Shown here: piece by piece, positions 33,795 through 47,229 of the stretch
How positions within the stretch are numbered: the stretch's first letter is position 1
Layout of the letters: each line of letters opens with the position of its first letter
Notes under the pieces: model-generated
The model's database searches: none
What the model was told of the DNA's origin: nothing
The model's input: only the letters and a program-made list of their open reading frames with translations
Made by a program: the position numbers and the translations under genes
From: Platycnemis pennipes
Lineage: Eukaryota; Arthropoda; Insecta; Odonata; Platycnemididae
Reading direction: 5' to 3'
Assembly: GCA_933228895.1 (NCBI GenBank)
Contig: OW121852.1
Span: 100,523,544 to 100,587,543, forward strand
Length of the DNA stretch: 64,000 nt

Positions 33795-36700
33795 AAATAT
33801 TTTAGTTTAAATTCATCTTTCAGCGGAGTCAGGCCAACTTCCAAATTAACGTAAGGCGTTTGATGGGGCACAGGCATATGCACGTTTTGTAAATTATTAT
33901 TATTGGTTAATGCGCTTTATGTGACGTATTGTGAGTACAAGCAGACTCTTCAGTTCCGGGACATCGAAGAATATAAATCTACGCCATTACTCGATGTGAT
34001 CACAATTTAATTTAATATTATTTAATTCAACTGTTGATTCTAAGCAAAACTACTTCAGAAATATGTATGCATTTTGGACTGTTTATTGCAGGTAATTTTG
34101 TGTAATTTATGACAAATTTTCTAACCAGATGGAGTTATTATAGTGCAAATAGCGAAATAAGTGTACTCACTTTAAGTTAAGAACACTGTAAGTTAATTTC
34201 AGTTCACCTTAAATTAAGAACACTAAAAATATATTAAATTTAAACGTGAAGTCAATTTGAATGACTCCGTATCATTTTATTGCAATTTACCGGAGTAATT
34301 TAAATTCATGTGCATACTTGGCATGCAAATCCTGTAATCGAATAACGGAAAGCATTTAAATTTTAGTACAAATGAATTACCATTTTAGAAGTTGTGAATT
34401 ATTTTAGCAAGGAAGTCCAGCTTGTGTAAATTTTGGAAAATTCCCGAATGGATATTTAGTGATAGCAGAAGATAATCAAGAAAGTTGAGGAATATAGTCA
34501 TTTTAGGGCTCATATGTAACTTTAACGTGAGATAGAATTGAAGGTAAAATTGTTAAGATTCAAGATTACTGACGCAAGAGTCTCAAAAGACATCAGGAAA
34601 GGAAAATGCAACATGAGAATAAGAGAGGTGGAATGCCCATGGGATTGCAGCACTGAGCAGGTAAGTTTCTTAGTGACACCCTCCTTGGTCGAATAGTGTT
34701 TGACCTCAGGATTTGCCAGAATTGAATTTACAATGGGAGAAGTGTCGCTTCGTCGTCCGGAACGAGAGAGGAAGGTCTGTGCGGGGGTTAGAACGAATGG
34801 GGGATGAGGGAGAAAAGTGGAATGTGGGACGGAGAGATGACTTCACGGAAAACGATGAGAAACAAGGGATCGCTTGTGAGGGAATCGCCCCAAGTTGGAC
34901 GTGTGTGGGAATTGAGTTAGTGCGGGAGCGGATTAGGGGATGTTCTCGAATGAGCGAAGTTTGGCCATCCTCAGGGACTTCAGAACGCCTAAATTAGAAG
35001 CGCTGAAGGTCAAAGCGAAAACGATTCTGTGACGGAGAATCCGATGAGCAATGCGCCGGCTAAGTAGCACTGAGATTATGCACTCAATTTTTCCCCTCCA
35101 TTTTTACCACACTCCAATCTAAGTCAGTGTTCTTTCATTTTGTCTCAGAATATTTAAATTCCTCTTTCGGTTGGAAAAAAATTGTTTGCTGATCGTGAAT
35201 AAGGAGAGAAGAGAGAGAGAGTGGAAAAAATATTTTTTTTGAGCAAAACGAAACTGACGCAAACTTTCTTACCCATGGCTAATATAGTGGAAATAAAATG
35301 GGCCTTTTAAAATTCAGAAGCACGCTATAAAATTTGATGCTGAGATACTGTGTGGGAGCTCGATATAAGGTGAGTATGAGCATGATATTGCAGTTTAAAT
35401 TATTACAGGTAAAAAATCATCGCATTTTTTACGATTGCAATTTCAGCCCAAGGTAACATGAAAAAGTCGGATGTGGAGGTGTTTTAATACTTTTTTTCAT
35501 TGTGACAATTTCATGTCTTTTCATTTCATTTCACATCACTTCTTGAATTCATCGTTTTACCCCAATACATTCTTCAATACTAAGGAGTCAATGAAATGCA
35601 TGTAAGCATTTATTTTTAACAAATTAAAAACCCTACTTTATTATCAAACTTTTCAATGGTTGCTGCAAATTGTGACGTCGTATCAGGTGACAGGCTTCTT
35701 GTTTTACTTTTGTAATTAAGCGGTTTTTTCTACTCATTGCGCCGCTAACAGTTCTACCAAATGGCTTCAGGATCTGTTTCTTATATCCATTTTGTTTTTG
35801 AACTCGAATATTAATGATTTCCTCAATTAATTGATACTTTTCTACCGTAAATGGTTGATATTGATATTCCTATACTGGTTTAAATTCTATCCTTATTTAC
35901 GGCTAAGGTAAATAATATTATCAGGGTTAAGATTCAAATTCGTAGATTAATGACACGCACGTTGCTTTTTCTTTACATGGTCCTTATACAAATTTGAATC
36001 ATACTTCTTATATGAATCCCGAAAGTTATAAGTGACACATTTAGTCCTAAAACGAAGCATGAAAGAATTCAGGCAACCGACAAAAACTAAGATAAAACTA
36101 AATAACTGGTACGCAATTCTGTATTGTCTGTTGTTAATAAAATCAATGCTACTTAATATCAGTGCATGTTTTGTGCCCTTGTACAGCATTTTCAAAATCT
36201 ATTCTAGTAATTATTATTAGTAATTATTGTACATGAATTAGAGAAATATTGATAAGAGACAGAATTTAAATTGCCTTGATACGGTTTAAATTTGTCATTT
36301 CATGCACATGAAGTTACAGAATTTTGGGCGGTCAATGCCCTATTAGGCGTTCTTTTGAAGTAGCAAACTCAAAATTAATGGCAGGAGCGATATATTTCTA
36401 TGCAAACGTAATGTTTGATCTAAAGTTGCCTAATGCAAGAAAAACTCTTGCGCTACTAAGGTTATATCGCAGGATCTAATCAAAGAGTACAAAAAATCAC
36501 GAGGGAGGTTTCGAGTCAGCAATATTTCTTCTATTAAGGTAGGTTGTTATCCCCCTGGCCAGAACAAACATTTGCCCACACGATGCACTTGATTGGTCGC
36601 AAGTTGAAATGGCTACTTGGTTTCTTATGATTTTCAAAGATGTAATGAATAAAACATTAGCAGGAATTTCCGACTTAACAAGAAAAAATTTAATTCAAGG

Positions 36701-37235
36701 CACTTCTTATAGAAACAGCTTGCTATCAGTCCTATCACTCTCTAAGTATTATTAGGCAGAGGGTCAAAGTACGACTGATGTAATTTTGAATTCTTTTACA
36801 ATGGCCTGCTAAGATGACAGGCCTGATAGGGTGTAAAAGGGAAGAAAAAAGAAGAAATAGGAGAAATAATTTGAGAGCTACGTCAAGCTCAATCTAAGGA
36901 TTATTGATCGATAACGATGACAGCCATCTTCAAAAACTCCTTATCGGCGTTTTTATAAAACAACTAATGTGTTATTTCGGAAAAACTTAGACTTTATACC
37001 CATTATTATTTAAGTCAGGTGCTAGTATAGCTAGCTAGTAAGCTGTCATAATTTGCAGGAGGATATCATCATTCATCCGTCAAAATTGCAGCATAATATA
37101 ATACCTGCGCTATGATAAGTCAACGGTTGAACACCGAAGCATATGAGAGGGATGTTACATCACTTGAATAAAATAGTTGAGAACTAGCTCCCATCTCCAT
37201 TCACCTCTCAATATCATCTCACTATCATCACTGCC
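33795..37235. other. Spacer with a G-rich block at 34700-34960
   Basis: AT-rich and without recognised genes. The block at 34700-34960 is G-rich with a 94-codon frame of no recognisable type. A purine run (GAGAAGAGAGAGAGAG) lies near 35205. Confidence 0.45.
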
Positions 37236-38785
37236 CAAGCAGCATCATGATATCGGCCCAATATCATTTTTACACCGTCACATCATTTATTGGTCAATCC
37301 GATATTGGCTACCAATATCGGCAAATGTCTGAAGTGATAATATTTACCATTATAAAAATGTCATTTGCTGACGATATTGGGCCGATATAAATTTGATGAT
37401 AAAAGGACATCTTTCACCACTATAGAGTGGCATAAAATGATATTGGGTCGACGTATGTTTGATATTACCATGGACTGATTTTTCATTAACACGATATTGG
37501 AATGATTTAATAAGTAAGATATTCAAAATGTATCCTGGATAAACATGTCAAAAATATTTATAATCAGGGACGGTTGTACAATAAAACTGCGATGGAAAAA
37601 GAATTGGCGAGAGATACTTTCGATCTAAGAAGTTTCACATTGAGAACCATGTACGCTTGCAGTCTCTGCTTATTGCATTCCAATATTGTTGTAATATAAT
37701 AAGGGATTTAATATTGTTACCTTTCGTTTATATTAATGTGCTGTCATCCTGTTATGGAATTAATTTCATGACTCTGGATATGTATTAATTATGTACAATC
37801 ATTTGTGTTCCTAAGGAACAAAATCGTCCCGGAATAATAAAATTCTATTCTATTTTATTCTACTTTACCCCTGATCCAACTCTCCTTTTAAGAAATGGGT
37901 AATTTTAAGCGTGTATGATAGTAATGAGATATCTACTTTATTCCTTACCAACTTCCCTTAGTGAAAGATGGGTAACTTTAGGCGTTATAATTATAATAAA
38001 ATATTTCAAACTCGTTTTCTGTTATGTTATTGGAGTTATAACCCAATATGAGGGGTTCACAATAATTGCAATTCGAAAAAATTCACCTGGACCGGGAATC
38101 GAACATCGGACATTTGGCTTTCCGGGCCTCTGTGCAGACCACTACGCTACCCAGGGTCCCTAATTCGTATGGCAATGCAAGGGAGAAAGGACTTCAAAGA
38201 AGCCACGACCGCCGCAACCAAAGGCGAACCCCATCCAGCCCTAAATCCGCGCTTGGTGGTGAATGCTGGGCATTCCAAGCCTACCGCGTGAACGGCAAAG
38301 CAAACATCGAATCCTCACTAATTCTGAAGATTCAGGCGATATGGAGTGGAAGCGAAACATAATTAAACAGGCTAGTGTTTTTTTCTTTCTGTGTTATCGG
38401 ATCCTTAACTAATTACATTTATCATTTAATATGTAGGCCTCCGAATGGTTTATGATGTTCTGATCAATCACATATTTTTGACTTTCTTCTCTCTGACGTC
38501 GGGCGAAAAAATGTAAATACTCAAAATTATAAAATCCAGCGACCAGAAAAATATGATCATTTTTATTCCATTTATTAGTAAGCTCAGCTGACATCATTTT
38601 TGCATCGGAAAACGATATCTATTAAATATCACTTTAAGATACCATTGCGAATAACAATTTTACATCGGAGAAAGATCTCATTCTATTGTTATTTTTATAT
38701 CAGCATTATCAGCTGATGTTAAAACGACATTGGTGACGTCAAAATGATATTGGGCTGACGTATAACTGCCATACGATGCTGCTTG
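37236..38785. mobile_element. 1.55-kb TIR element with subterminal GATATTGG motifs
   Basis: Ends are CAAGCAGCATC at 37236 and its reverse complement finishing at 38785. Inside both ends CCAATATCATTTT recurs in inverted orientation, and the left 270 bp carries a cluster of GATATTGG/CCAATATC motifs in both directions, as transposase-binding subterminal repeats do. No transposase frame is visible, so the element is non-autonomous. I could not define a target duplication. A SINE has inserted within it. Confidence 0.65.
37876..38163 (-). repeat. tRNA-derived SINE nested in the TIR element
   Basis: On the minus strand the head reads CCCTGGGTAGCGTAGTGGTC (box A) and, about 40 nt later, GATGTTCGATTCCCGG (box B), with tRNA-like spacing and closing GGTCCAGG. 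An AT-rich body follows. It ends in two imperfect tandem copies of a ~72-bp unit (37876-37947 and 37948 to about 38010) that share a GATGGGTAA-TTTTA-GCGT core. It is a polymerase III-type retroposon, not a functional tRNA gene: the D- and anticodon-arm pairing is poor. Confidence 0.7.
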
Positions 38786-40698
38786 AGTGCGATCTCACTT
38801 CGTGATTTGACGATGAAATATTTCTTGGTGCAGCATAAGCCTTGTGTTTGACTATGTTTGACGAAATGAAACTCTCACACTATCTTCATTTCCTCTATAG
38901 TACTCTTACGTTCTAAAATTTCCTCACTGTAATTTTTAATAATTTCACTCTAAAATTAGAATCCCCTTCACCCGTCAGCTATGTATCACTTTCAAAATTG
39001 CAGGAGTTCCATTTCAATTCCATTCAACTTTTTAAAAGAATTCAAAATTACATCTGTCGTACTTTGATCCTCTACCTAATAATAGTTGTAGAATGGTATT
39101 ATTGAGAGCAAGCTGTTAATATAATGAGGGTCTACAGTGAAATCTTAATGATTTTTCCCTCGGAAAATGCACATATCCCAGACAACAAGGAATCCATATG
39201 AATACTCCTCACTTTCATTGCGTAGTGAGAGGCCTCTTTGAAGTGGTGACATTTCATAACTTCCCATAATTAGAAACGCTCAAATGATCAAATGAAAACG
39301 CCGAAAACAGGAAATTGCCTCTGCCACGCCTTATGACGTTAAAATTGAATAAGTGGAATTACAATAGTCTTTTACACCCTTTGCGTCGATGTTTCTCAGT
39401 TTCGTCACGATAGCACTCCAATCCTGATAAATTTTCATTCCATTCGAGAAGCTGTAAACGTATTCCTTAAAAAACTTTTAACATAAACATTAATTCTTTT
39501 CCTCTGATGAAATCTGTCAATTTGAAAGCCAAAATCACCCCCGGTCTGAATCCGTATAATCCCTAATGTAGCGACTCTGTCATATCTAAAACGAATTTCC
39601 TTATTTGTTTATCCACAGGCTGTGGCACTGACCTCCTAACATTTCATTTTAATGAAATCAATGACTTTAAAAAAGTATATCGTGAAAAGAGGGGAAATAG
39701 CATCTGACGATGAAAAATGTCTTAATTTATCAAACTTTTATTTATAAAAATATTAATGCATGATTGTCTAATAAAGAAATTTTGAATTGTATACCATTTA
39801 TTTTGCATAAAAAAGTGATTCAGGATTGCAAACAGAGATACTGATGAGATTAATGAAGTAAAATGTTTCCCTCGCCAACATTCCAAATGCAAATAAATTG
39901 ACTTGGTTTTAATTAATGAAACAAATGCAGACACATTGTAATATTTGAAAGGCATTTAATTTCAACCTCTAGGGAACTGGTAATTAAGACAAAAATTATA
40001 CCCATAACATATTGCTTCAGTTATCGTCACGTAATTGCTAATCCTCCTCAATATTAATTTACTACTTAATCAACTGATACTATTGGCAGCGCATATGGGG
40101 TAAGCTACTTCTTAAGCTAATGTATTGACAAGAAAGAATTTCAACTAGTTGAACCGCTAAGACTTAATTTTATTCTAAATGTATTCAGAAATTGTATAAG
40201 TGCAAACTGCCCTGCAATAATCGCTAATATAAATCTCATATGGAATATTGCTTTGTTAAGTTACTAATTATTGTGTCAAGTCTATTAAACCATAAATATT
40301 TAAAACATGAAACTCTCAAGTTAAATATTGCGGTTTGCGTTCTCCAAGGACTAAATTTTGATAACACTATATTATATAAACTTTACCCTTAGAAAACACA
40401 CATTATTGCCCAGCCAAAACCACGACTTTTTGATTGGCAGACCAATACGTTGCCAATTTTGTTACCACGGCCAGCCACTCCGCCGCTCGTTTCTGTAATA
40501 AAAACCATAGGATAAGTAACAACGCCTAACTGGGTTCAGACACAGTTTTGCAGACACTCGCGATTAACACCAGAAAGGAAGACGTTCTTTCCTCTACCTC
40601 CGCTCCTACCCACTTATTTCTCTTGCATGGGAGATCCTGCCGCAAGCAAAAATCAAGGCTTTTGTTGCCGCAATAGGGGACGTAAGCATGTGCAAGCC
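38786..40698. other. AT-rich spacer, nothing recognised
   Basis: No supported gene; small frames only. Confidence 0.45.
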
Positions 40699-40701
40699 TT
40701 A

Positions 40702-41249
40702 AGCCCGGTTCACACGGTGCGTTTTTCCGGGATGGATTTGTAGCGTGGAGATCTGATGGGTGCCGTGCGTGCTAGCTTGCTGGAAACGCTGAATGCTGCG
40801 GGCTGCCTTGACGGCTAGCTTGCTTGATTTTGAGGTTAGGTCCGGTGCTATTTTCCTTGCGTGTTTTCTGATGGCTATTGTTGCCGGCCAATCATCATTC
40901 AGCTTTGCATCACGTGATCAAAATAAAGGTTCTGCCTTTGATAGCATTGCATGGTTGATATTATGTTTAAAAATGAGGGCAAATCTATAGACTAGGGATC
41001 AAGCTGCGGCGCTTATCGAAGCATATAGAGATGGAACTTGTTTATATGCAGTTCGTAATCGGAACTATCAATATAAACATCTTCATGTTGAGGCTCTAAA
41101 AAGAATGAGCAAGGAGGATAGCTCGCTACGTGTGAATCGACAACCATCAGCGAAGCCAGCTTAGCGGCCACCTTCGTCGCCCGCTTGGTAGCACGCACGA
41201 AATCCAGCAAGCTATCACTCAAGGGAAAACGCACCGTGTGAACTGGGCA
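40702..41249. mobile_element. PIF/Harbinger-like non-autonomous element, 548 bp
   Basis: Termini AGCCCGGTTCACACGGTGCG (left) and its near-perfect inverted counterpart at 41230-41249 are flanked by TTA on both sides (40699-40701 and 41250-41252). A 3-bp TTA/TWA duplication and CCGGTTCACAC-type ends fit the PIF/Harbinger superfamily. No DDE transposase remains; inside is a remnant of the element's second, MADF-like protein. Confidence 0.75.
40991..41164 (+). pseudogene. MADF/Myb-like DNA-binding domain remnant
   Basis: The frame encodes ALIEAYRDGTCLYAVRNRNY followed by QYKHLHVEALKRMSKE. That is the core of a MADF domain: L-I-x-x-Y-x-x-x-x-x-L-Y-x-x, then the N-Y-x-x-K-x-x-x-x-x-A-L helix. In Harbinger elements a separate MADF/Myb-type protein helps bring the transposase to its ends, which fits this position. 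It lacks a start codon (a stop lies just upstream at about 40988) and ends after 57 residues, so it is a deletion remnant. Confidence 0.65.
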
Positions 41250-41252
41250 TTA

Positions 41253-42269
41253 CTCATCGTCAATGATGACGTTGGATAGAAACCTCACAATAAACATAAT
41301 AATAACTTGGTTGGATAATTTAAATAAACATTTTTATGTATCTAAATTTATTAATAGGTTAAACAAAAATTAGTATAGTCAATAAGCATGCTGGTCAATG
41401 CCTTGGTAATATTTCTCAAGGTAACGTCTATACAAACCAGAACAACAGAGGGGGTTCTGGATAGCTGTTACATTGTTACACTGTTGAATGGTAGAAGGGG
41501 TCAAAATCAATTCATTCTTCAAGTAATAATGATAATAGAAGTACAGCTTAGTGAACATCTGTACTGAACTTAGAATAAACTTAGGTAATTCGCTCCTACC
41601 GTCAAGGAAAATATCCATATCGCCAAGTCTGAAACTTTTACTTCATGAATTAACAATCGTATTGAGAAATGTATGAGGCATTCACAATGAAATTTAGGTT
41701 AATCGTTAATGAAAGTAGAGGGTTCATATTCATAATTATGCTATTTATGGGGGCTTTAGAGGAGTACTAAGTATATTGCGGAGTGTTATAAGAGGAAGGG
41801 GAAAAAGTGAAAAATCCGTGTAACATAGCATATGGGCTCCTACGTGAAAATATCGCCGCGTTTTCCTTCTTAGGTTATAAAAGTATATGAATTTTGTGGA
41901 GAATAAAATAGAAGATAAAGTTATTCTTTACAGCCTACTTGAATCTATATATTAGCGCATGATTTTTCTTGTTATTAACGAACTCTAAGAGTAAATGGCG
42001 GTTGATTAACCAACCATTATCACAAATCTGCTTCGCCACCGAGTATAAGACTGACATAAATTTAATTCATTACTCAATGGCAACCATATTTGTTCTACAG
42101 CATTCGCTTGTTTTTTTATCTTTGAGAGGAAGAACGGATATGGACTGAGACGAAAAGACAGAACTGCCTTGAATATCATTACCTCCCGCCGGAAACGACC
42201 CTGATTGAATGCTCTTCCTGCAAAAAGGTCGGAAAAAAAATGCTCGAAGGATTCATATGGTGACGGAAT
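41253..42269. other. AT-rich spacer, nothing recognised
   Basis: Small frames only. Confidence 0.45.
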
Positions 42270-42640
42270 CGGATGGGAAGAAATAAAAAAGGACGTTAGA
42301 ATCCAGAGTGGGGAAGCACTGGGGAGAGGCGAGGGGGAGATTGGTCCGAGTTGGAGATAAAAAAGGGTGAGGCTGGGGTGGGGGAGGGGTTGTGATGGAA
42401 GCGTGATGGGATTAAGAGGAGAGGATGGGAGTTGTGAGAGCTAGGGGTGGTCGTGGCGATCGAAGGAATGAATCAGGAAAGGCAGGAAAAGAGTGGAGTG
42501 TTTTTTTGGGGAGGGAGGATGCTCGCCCGTCTCCCATTCCGTACCTCATCATTCAAAATGCACAGGCATTCGACGCCGGCGGCACAGCTGGCCACTGGTC
42601 TCCCTTAGACCCGGGAGCACTCCTCTCCATTTAGATGCAA
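42270..42640. other. G-rich block
   Basis: G/A-rich on the + strand to about 42520, then balanced GC-rich to 42640. Frames up to 69 codons show no domain. Same class as the other strand-skewed blocks. Confidence 0.4.
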
Positions 42641-42919
42641 ACAGCCGTCCGGATTGAAAGGCTGACTAGTGACGGTCTGCACACACTGAAGCGGGACACA
42701 AAAGAGGGACGCGGGAGCGAAATTCACACGGGATTCCGCTGAAAACTGGAAATCATGTCGTGCACACCGGAGCGAGATGTATGTGGAGGCGGTAGATGGA
42801 CGAGGACAACAGTGCCTATTACCTATCCTTGGATTGCTAAGACTTCTCCTAATGAAAGACAGCAAATATTTCTTCAAATACGTAGCAATCAACCCTCTGA
42901 CTACATTGTCGGAGGAAAT

Positions 42920-43530
42920 GGACATCATCATCAAAGGTCAACAAGTCTTAGATTGGTTTAACGCAGGTATGCACTCGATCCTTCTATCAGCTAACCTCAT
43001 CGAATTAACTTATTTCTTCCCTTTCACATTCTTCATTACTGGTACTACATATCTCATACAAGGCCTTCCTTTGCCCTTCTACCCGTTCACCAGTCATTCC
43101 ACGGTTGTTTTTATCAGGCCGTCATGTCTCATGATGTGGCCGATTAAGCTGTCCCGTCTTCTTCATAGAGTATTCCGAAGATTTCGTTTTCTCCTACTCT
43201 TATTGATACTTCCTCGTTGCTCACACGGTCCATCCACTTAATCTACATCATTATTCTGTAGCATGACATTTAAAATGATTTCACTCCTGATTTCTCTGCT
43301 GCTGCCATCGTCCTTGCCTCATTGCCATAAAGAACCATGCCCAAGATGCAAGTTCTAACAAATTGTTACTTACTTCCACACTATTATTTCCAGCTGTAAG
43401 TAGATTCTTCTTCAGGTAGAATGCCCTCTTCACTTGGGCTATTCTACTGGCTATTTCTTTCTTATTTCGTCCATTGCTGGTTACTCAGCTACTCAGGAAA
43501 CATAAATCTTCCACCTCCTCAAGTTATTGA
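42920..43530 (-). repeat. LINE 3'-end fragment (C-terminal coding region)
   Basis: The minus strand matches the 3' 600 bp of the LINE at 57010-57640: the C-terminal block for IGHIMRHDGL-like words, the CY-x-x-x-LT-like block, and a CATCATCATC tail at 42920. Stops and indels are frequent, so it is an old, 5'-truncated copy. Confidence 0.8.
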
Positions 43531-46500
43531 TTTTATAAAATAAAGTTGGCATTGGCCTATTCTCTCCATAGCAAGAAATACAAGTAAAACTGAAGTAATA
43601 TAAGTTAGATTTTAACGCACGTGATTCAATATTATATCAGATTTACACTTTTCACATTCCTTAAAAAGTTCCACGTTGCACTACTTGTATTATTTAGGGT
43701 GAACAGTGAAAATATATATGCGTGATAATTTGACAAATATATTTAAAGACTGTAGGAATTCTGCACTGGGAAAATATTCAAAGCTGGTAAATCAAACGCA
43801 ACGAGCGCTAAAAGTCTCCAATGAAAACTATTCCCTGCTAATGTTTCATCGTTTTTATCGGATGATTTCATACTGATGCAGACCATTCCCAAGTAAATAA
43901 TCGACTGAAGATCCGGGAAACGGGAAATACAAAGCTCTATTAAGCGGATAATGGTGTTATTTGATATACCTGCGGCATATTGGCCCAAAAATAGAGAATC
44001 ACAATAAAATATAATAATGCCGAGTTAAAATGCTATCCTAACTTAAGAATGAATACATGCTTTTAATGAACTTTTTAGATCCAAAATGTGTGATGAATAA
44101 TGCTCGGAATACTTTCAACCATTGGAACATACTAAGAATGTACTATGTGCTAGCATAAAAACGTCCTCTGCCCAGGTGAAAATGCCAAACCGATGCTCTC
44201 ACCATCACGATATAAGAACCAAAAAGAAATTGCCATTTATGATATCGAAGACAGACTGTACCAAACTGGTTTTGCATTTGCTTACCATGTATCTGATCAT
44301 CATGATTAACTCAATTTGAAAAAAAAACAATCGGTAATATCATGTATTTTACTTCTAATATTGTAAAATCTTTTGTTTTTTCATTCTCCGTAGGTTAGCA
44401 TGGAGTTCTTAAATTACCCATAATAACTTGGATCATTCAATAACAGTTTGATAGGGACAGTTTAAAGCCAGGATTTGACTCCACTTCACCATAATTGCTC
44501 TTTTACTGCCTTCATGACTTACCAACATGTTGTCACCTGACTAACGTTCGTGAGCATAGCGTCTAATAACTTGTCATTTAAAATTGGAGGAGAACATCTA
44601 AATGTCGAGTTCACGCCAGGAGAACGGAAACAAAATATTTCCAACAAATTGTTTTTTATTGAAAGGTTTTGTGATTCAATTTGCAAAGTGAACCCTTTAC
44701 TGCAAAGCACTACTTCATTTATTTCCTCTCGGAATCAGAGATTCGTTTCGAAAAAAAACCAAAAACATTCGAGGGCTTTCCTCGTGCGCCTTTTGAATTT
44801 CCATTCGTATATCGACGGTGTGGCCGATCCGGTTGATTTTTGTTTGCAGAAGTCGGTGCGGGCTGGCTTCTGTACGGTCGGCCATATTCACTAATTAGCC
44901 CGTTTTGACGTTAGTCAGAGACCGCAGTGCCAATCTTCCCGCTGAGATGCTGGTAATCAAAATCCTACGGGTGCATTTTCCCTGTCTAATGGCATGTCTT
45001 TTACGTGGAGCTCATCTTAAACGAGGTTCGGAGGGTCGATTATGAGACGATGTTATGTAATCCGAGGAATCATCAACCTGCTGCTTTGATGAGCAAAAGT
45101 AAAAATACATGTCAAAACAAATATATAGAAGTAAATCCAAAAAATAGACATATACCACCAATATGGGAGAGGCAAAGTGCTGATTTCTAACCCACAAGGG
45201 GTGGTATTTGGTTATTAGGTGATCCAGCTACAAAGGTTATATCACACCGTCCAACCTAAATAAATCCAGTGCCTAAATTTAAAATAAACACGGCATTCAT
45301 GCCTAAGAGAAAAGTAGACCATTTGTACATTCACTAGTCGGTACGTGTCCGTCTTAATGGCTGACCAAATAATAAGGCCGCGGGTTTAACGTCTCCTCCT
45401 TCGAATGGCACGTTGAGTCCTGCACTCCTTGTTACCTTTGATAAAGAATAGACTAATACTGATGCCACGTATTACACCACTTTTCACTCTTTTCCTTCAA
45501 CTTCAACCACTTAATTTCACCCTGAGTTGTCTTTGACTGAGTAACAGGCAAGTTACTGATATTTGAGACTGATAAATGAAACAGCTTAGTTAGATGCATG
45601 CGGTCGTATGATGCTTGCGCGGGCCGTGATTTTAGGAGAACCAGGGATAAAAAAGGATAAGGCAGTTTTTAAAAAGAGGGGAAAATGAGGAAATATATAT
45701 AATCTATTCCATTCCATGATGAGTAATTCTTTTGAACTTTAATGCAGTACATCGAATATGATGATAAAGTTTCCTACAACTGTTATGAAGAGTCTTAGAT
45801 CAGTGTTTCTCAGCCAGTGGGACCCCTCCCACTTGTGGAACCTAAAAGTCTACTCGTCTGGACTCAAGTGGGACAAAATTTGTTCCGCAACATTAGGCCT
45901 GGGAATATTTAAAAAAAAAGCGTACCTACCGATATTCATTTTAAAAATGCAAAACTTCTCCTACCACCTAAATGAAACTCCATAAGATAGAGAGTGAGAC
46001 ACAAAATTAAAAGATGTAAGAGAAGATGTAATTAAAAGAGAATATGTCAAATTCCAGACTGTTTTTACCGAAAAATTATTTTTGCAAATATTGATGAAAA
46101 GTAGCTCACAAATCTTATAGTATCCTCATTGGTAACCCGAGCCGAGTGCTAGGTACTCTAGTATTGAAATTTGTATTGCAACAAAAAAATGACATTATTC
46201 ACAAAGACATAAGTTATCACATTGTGCTTGCTTGACTCTCTTCACGTACTAATAATCCAGTATTGCAAATACAAATTGTCGAAAATCATAGATGTACTTG
46301 ACGCAGAACACTGTTTCCCACAAATAAATAATTTTTATTCATCATTTTTCAGATTTATGCGTGAATTTTCAAATACTTTTAGTGTAATGTGGAGTATTGA
46401 CTGTTTGAAATCCTTTCTCTATAATAAAAATCTTCAGATTACATCTGTCTCACTTATTTTGCAGATAATTGTTTATTTTAGGTTAATAATCAGCGTATCC

Positions 46501-47229
46501 AAATAGAACTGCCTGTTATCTAACAACTTAAGTAAACATACCCAAAATAAGTATATTTTACTAAATATATTCTCTAGTAAGAATCCAAAAGTGTACGATG
46601 GTTAGTAAATATTGATGAAAGATAATAATGACTTAAAATTAATTGTTTCACCCTAAAATTACTATTCGTAAATCTTTCCGCTACCTGATTCGGTGCTTTG
46701 CTTTGATGCACATTGATTAATGCAGATGTGACTCACTAGATACTAAGCAGACCCACATTTTCATTCTTTAGATGGTAATCAAAATATCCAAATATTCAAA
46801 AACATGTCACACAAAAATATCCGATGACAAGCAAGCAACTATTTCAAATGATCTGGACATTATAACGGTAAGATAGTATTAAAACACTTAATTTCGATAC
46901 TTAAGCTATTAAAACCGTTTGGCTCTCAGTGAGTTAACACAAATACTATAAACCTAATATTACCATCCATTTTAATTGCAGGAGCCCTTTTGTAAACTGG
47001 AAAATTAACTTCTTACTAATAGAAGGCATTTTCTATATAATCTTATTTAATTGCAGCCCTCCGAAAAAATTAGGTTTGTAGTTTTATTAATGCTATTCTT
47101 AACCTTGGGAGGTTAATAAACATTTTCCGTCTTTATTAGTTTCCCTGGTAAGAGATTTCAAGGCTGCCACAGCTTTCTCCTCTTATGGGGAAATATTAAT
47201 TAATTAATTACTTTTTTTCATCGGTCCCA
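43531..47229. other. AT-rich spacer, no gene supported
   Basis: Contains a CAGTGTTTCTCAGCCAGTGG string at 45800, like the start of hAT-type elements, without a detectable partner. The frame at 44550-44894 (114 codons) shows no domain. Confidence 0.4.

Noticed and set aside
38098..38163. A functional tRNA gene on the minus strand
   Set aside because: Box A and box B are present but the cloverleaf stems do not pair well, and the head continues into a SINE body with a tandem 3' unit.
39618..39710. A possible later GPCR exon after the acceptor-like ATCCACAG at 39611-39618
   Set aside because: The phase-1 reading is open for about 28 codons but AT-rich, lacks the expected cysteines and GW word, and has no good donor.
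9728..42592. A shared 15-mer GGCGGCACAGCTGGC at 9728 and 42578, considered as a conserved regulatory motif in two GC blocks
   Set aside because: About two exact 15-base matches are expected by chance in a 64-kb self-comparison, the word is partly palindromic, and the flanks do not match.
45797..45830. CAGTGTTTCTCAGCCAGTGG as the 5' end of a hAT transposon (also the similar string at 21573)
   Set aside because: No inverted partner end, 8-bp duplication or transposase was found, so an element cannot be delimited.
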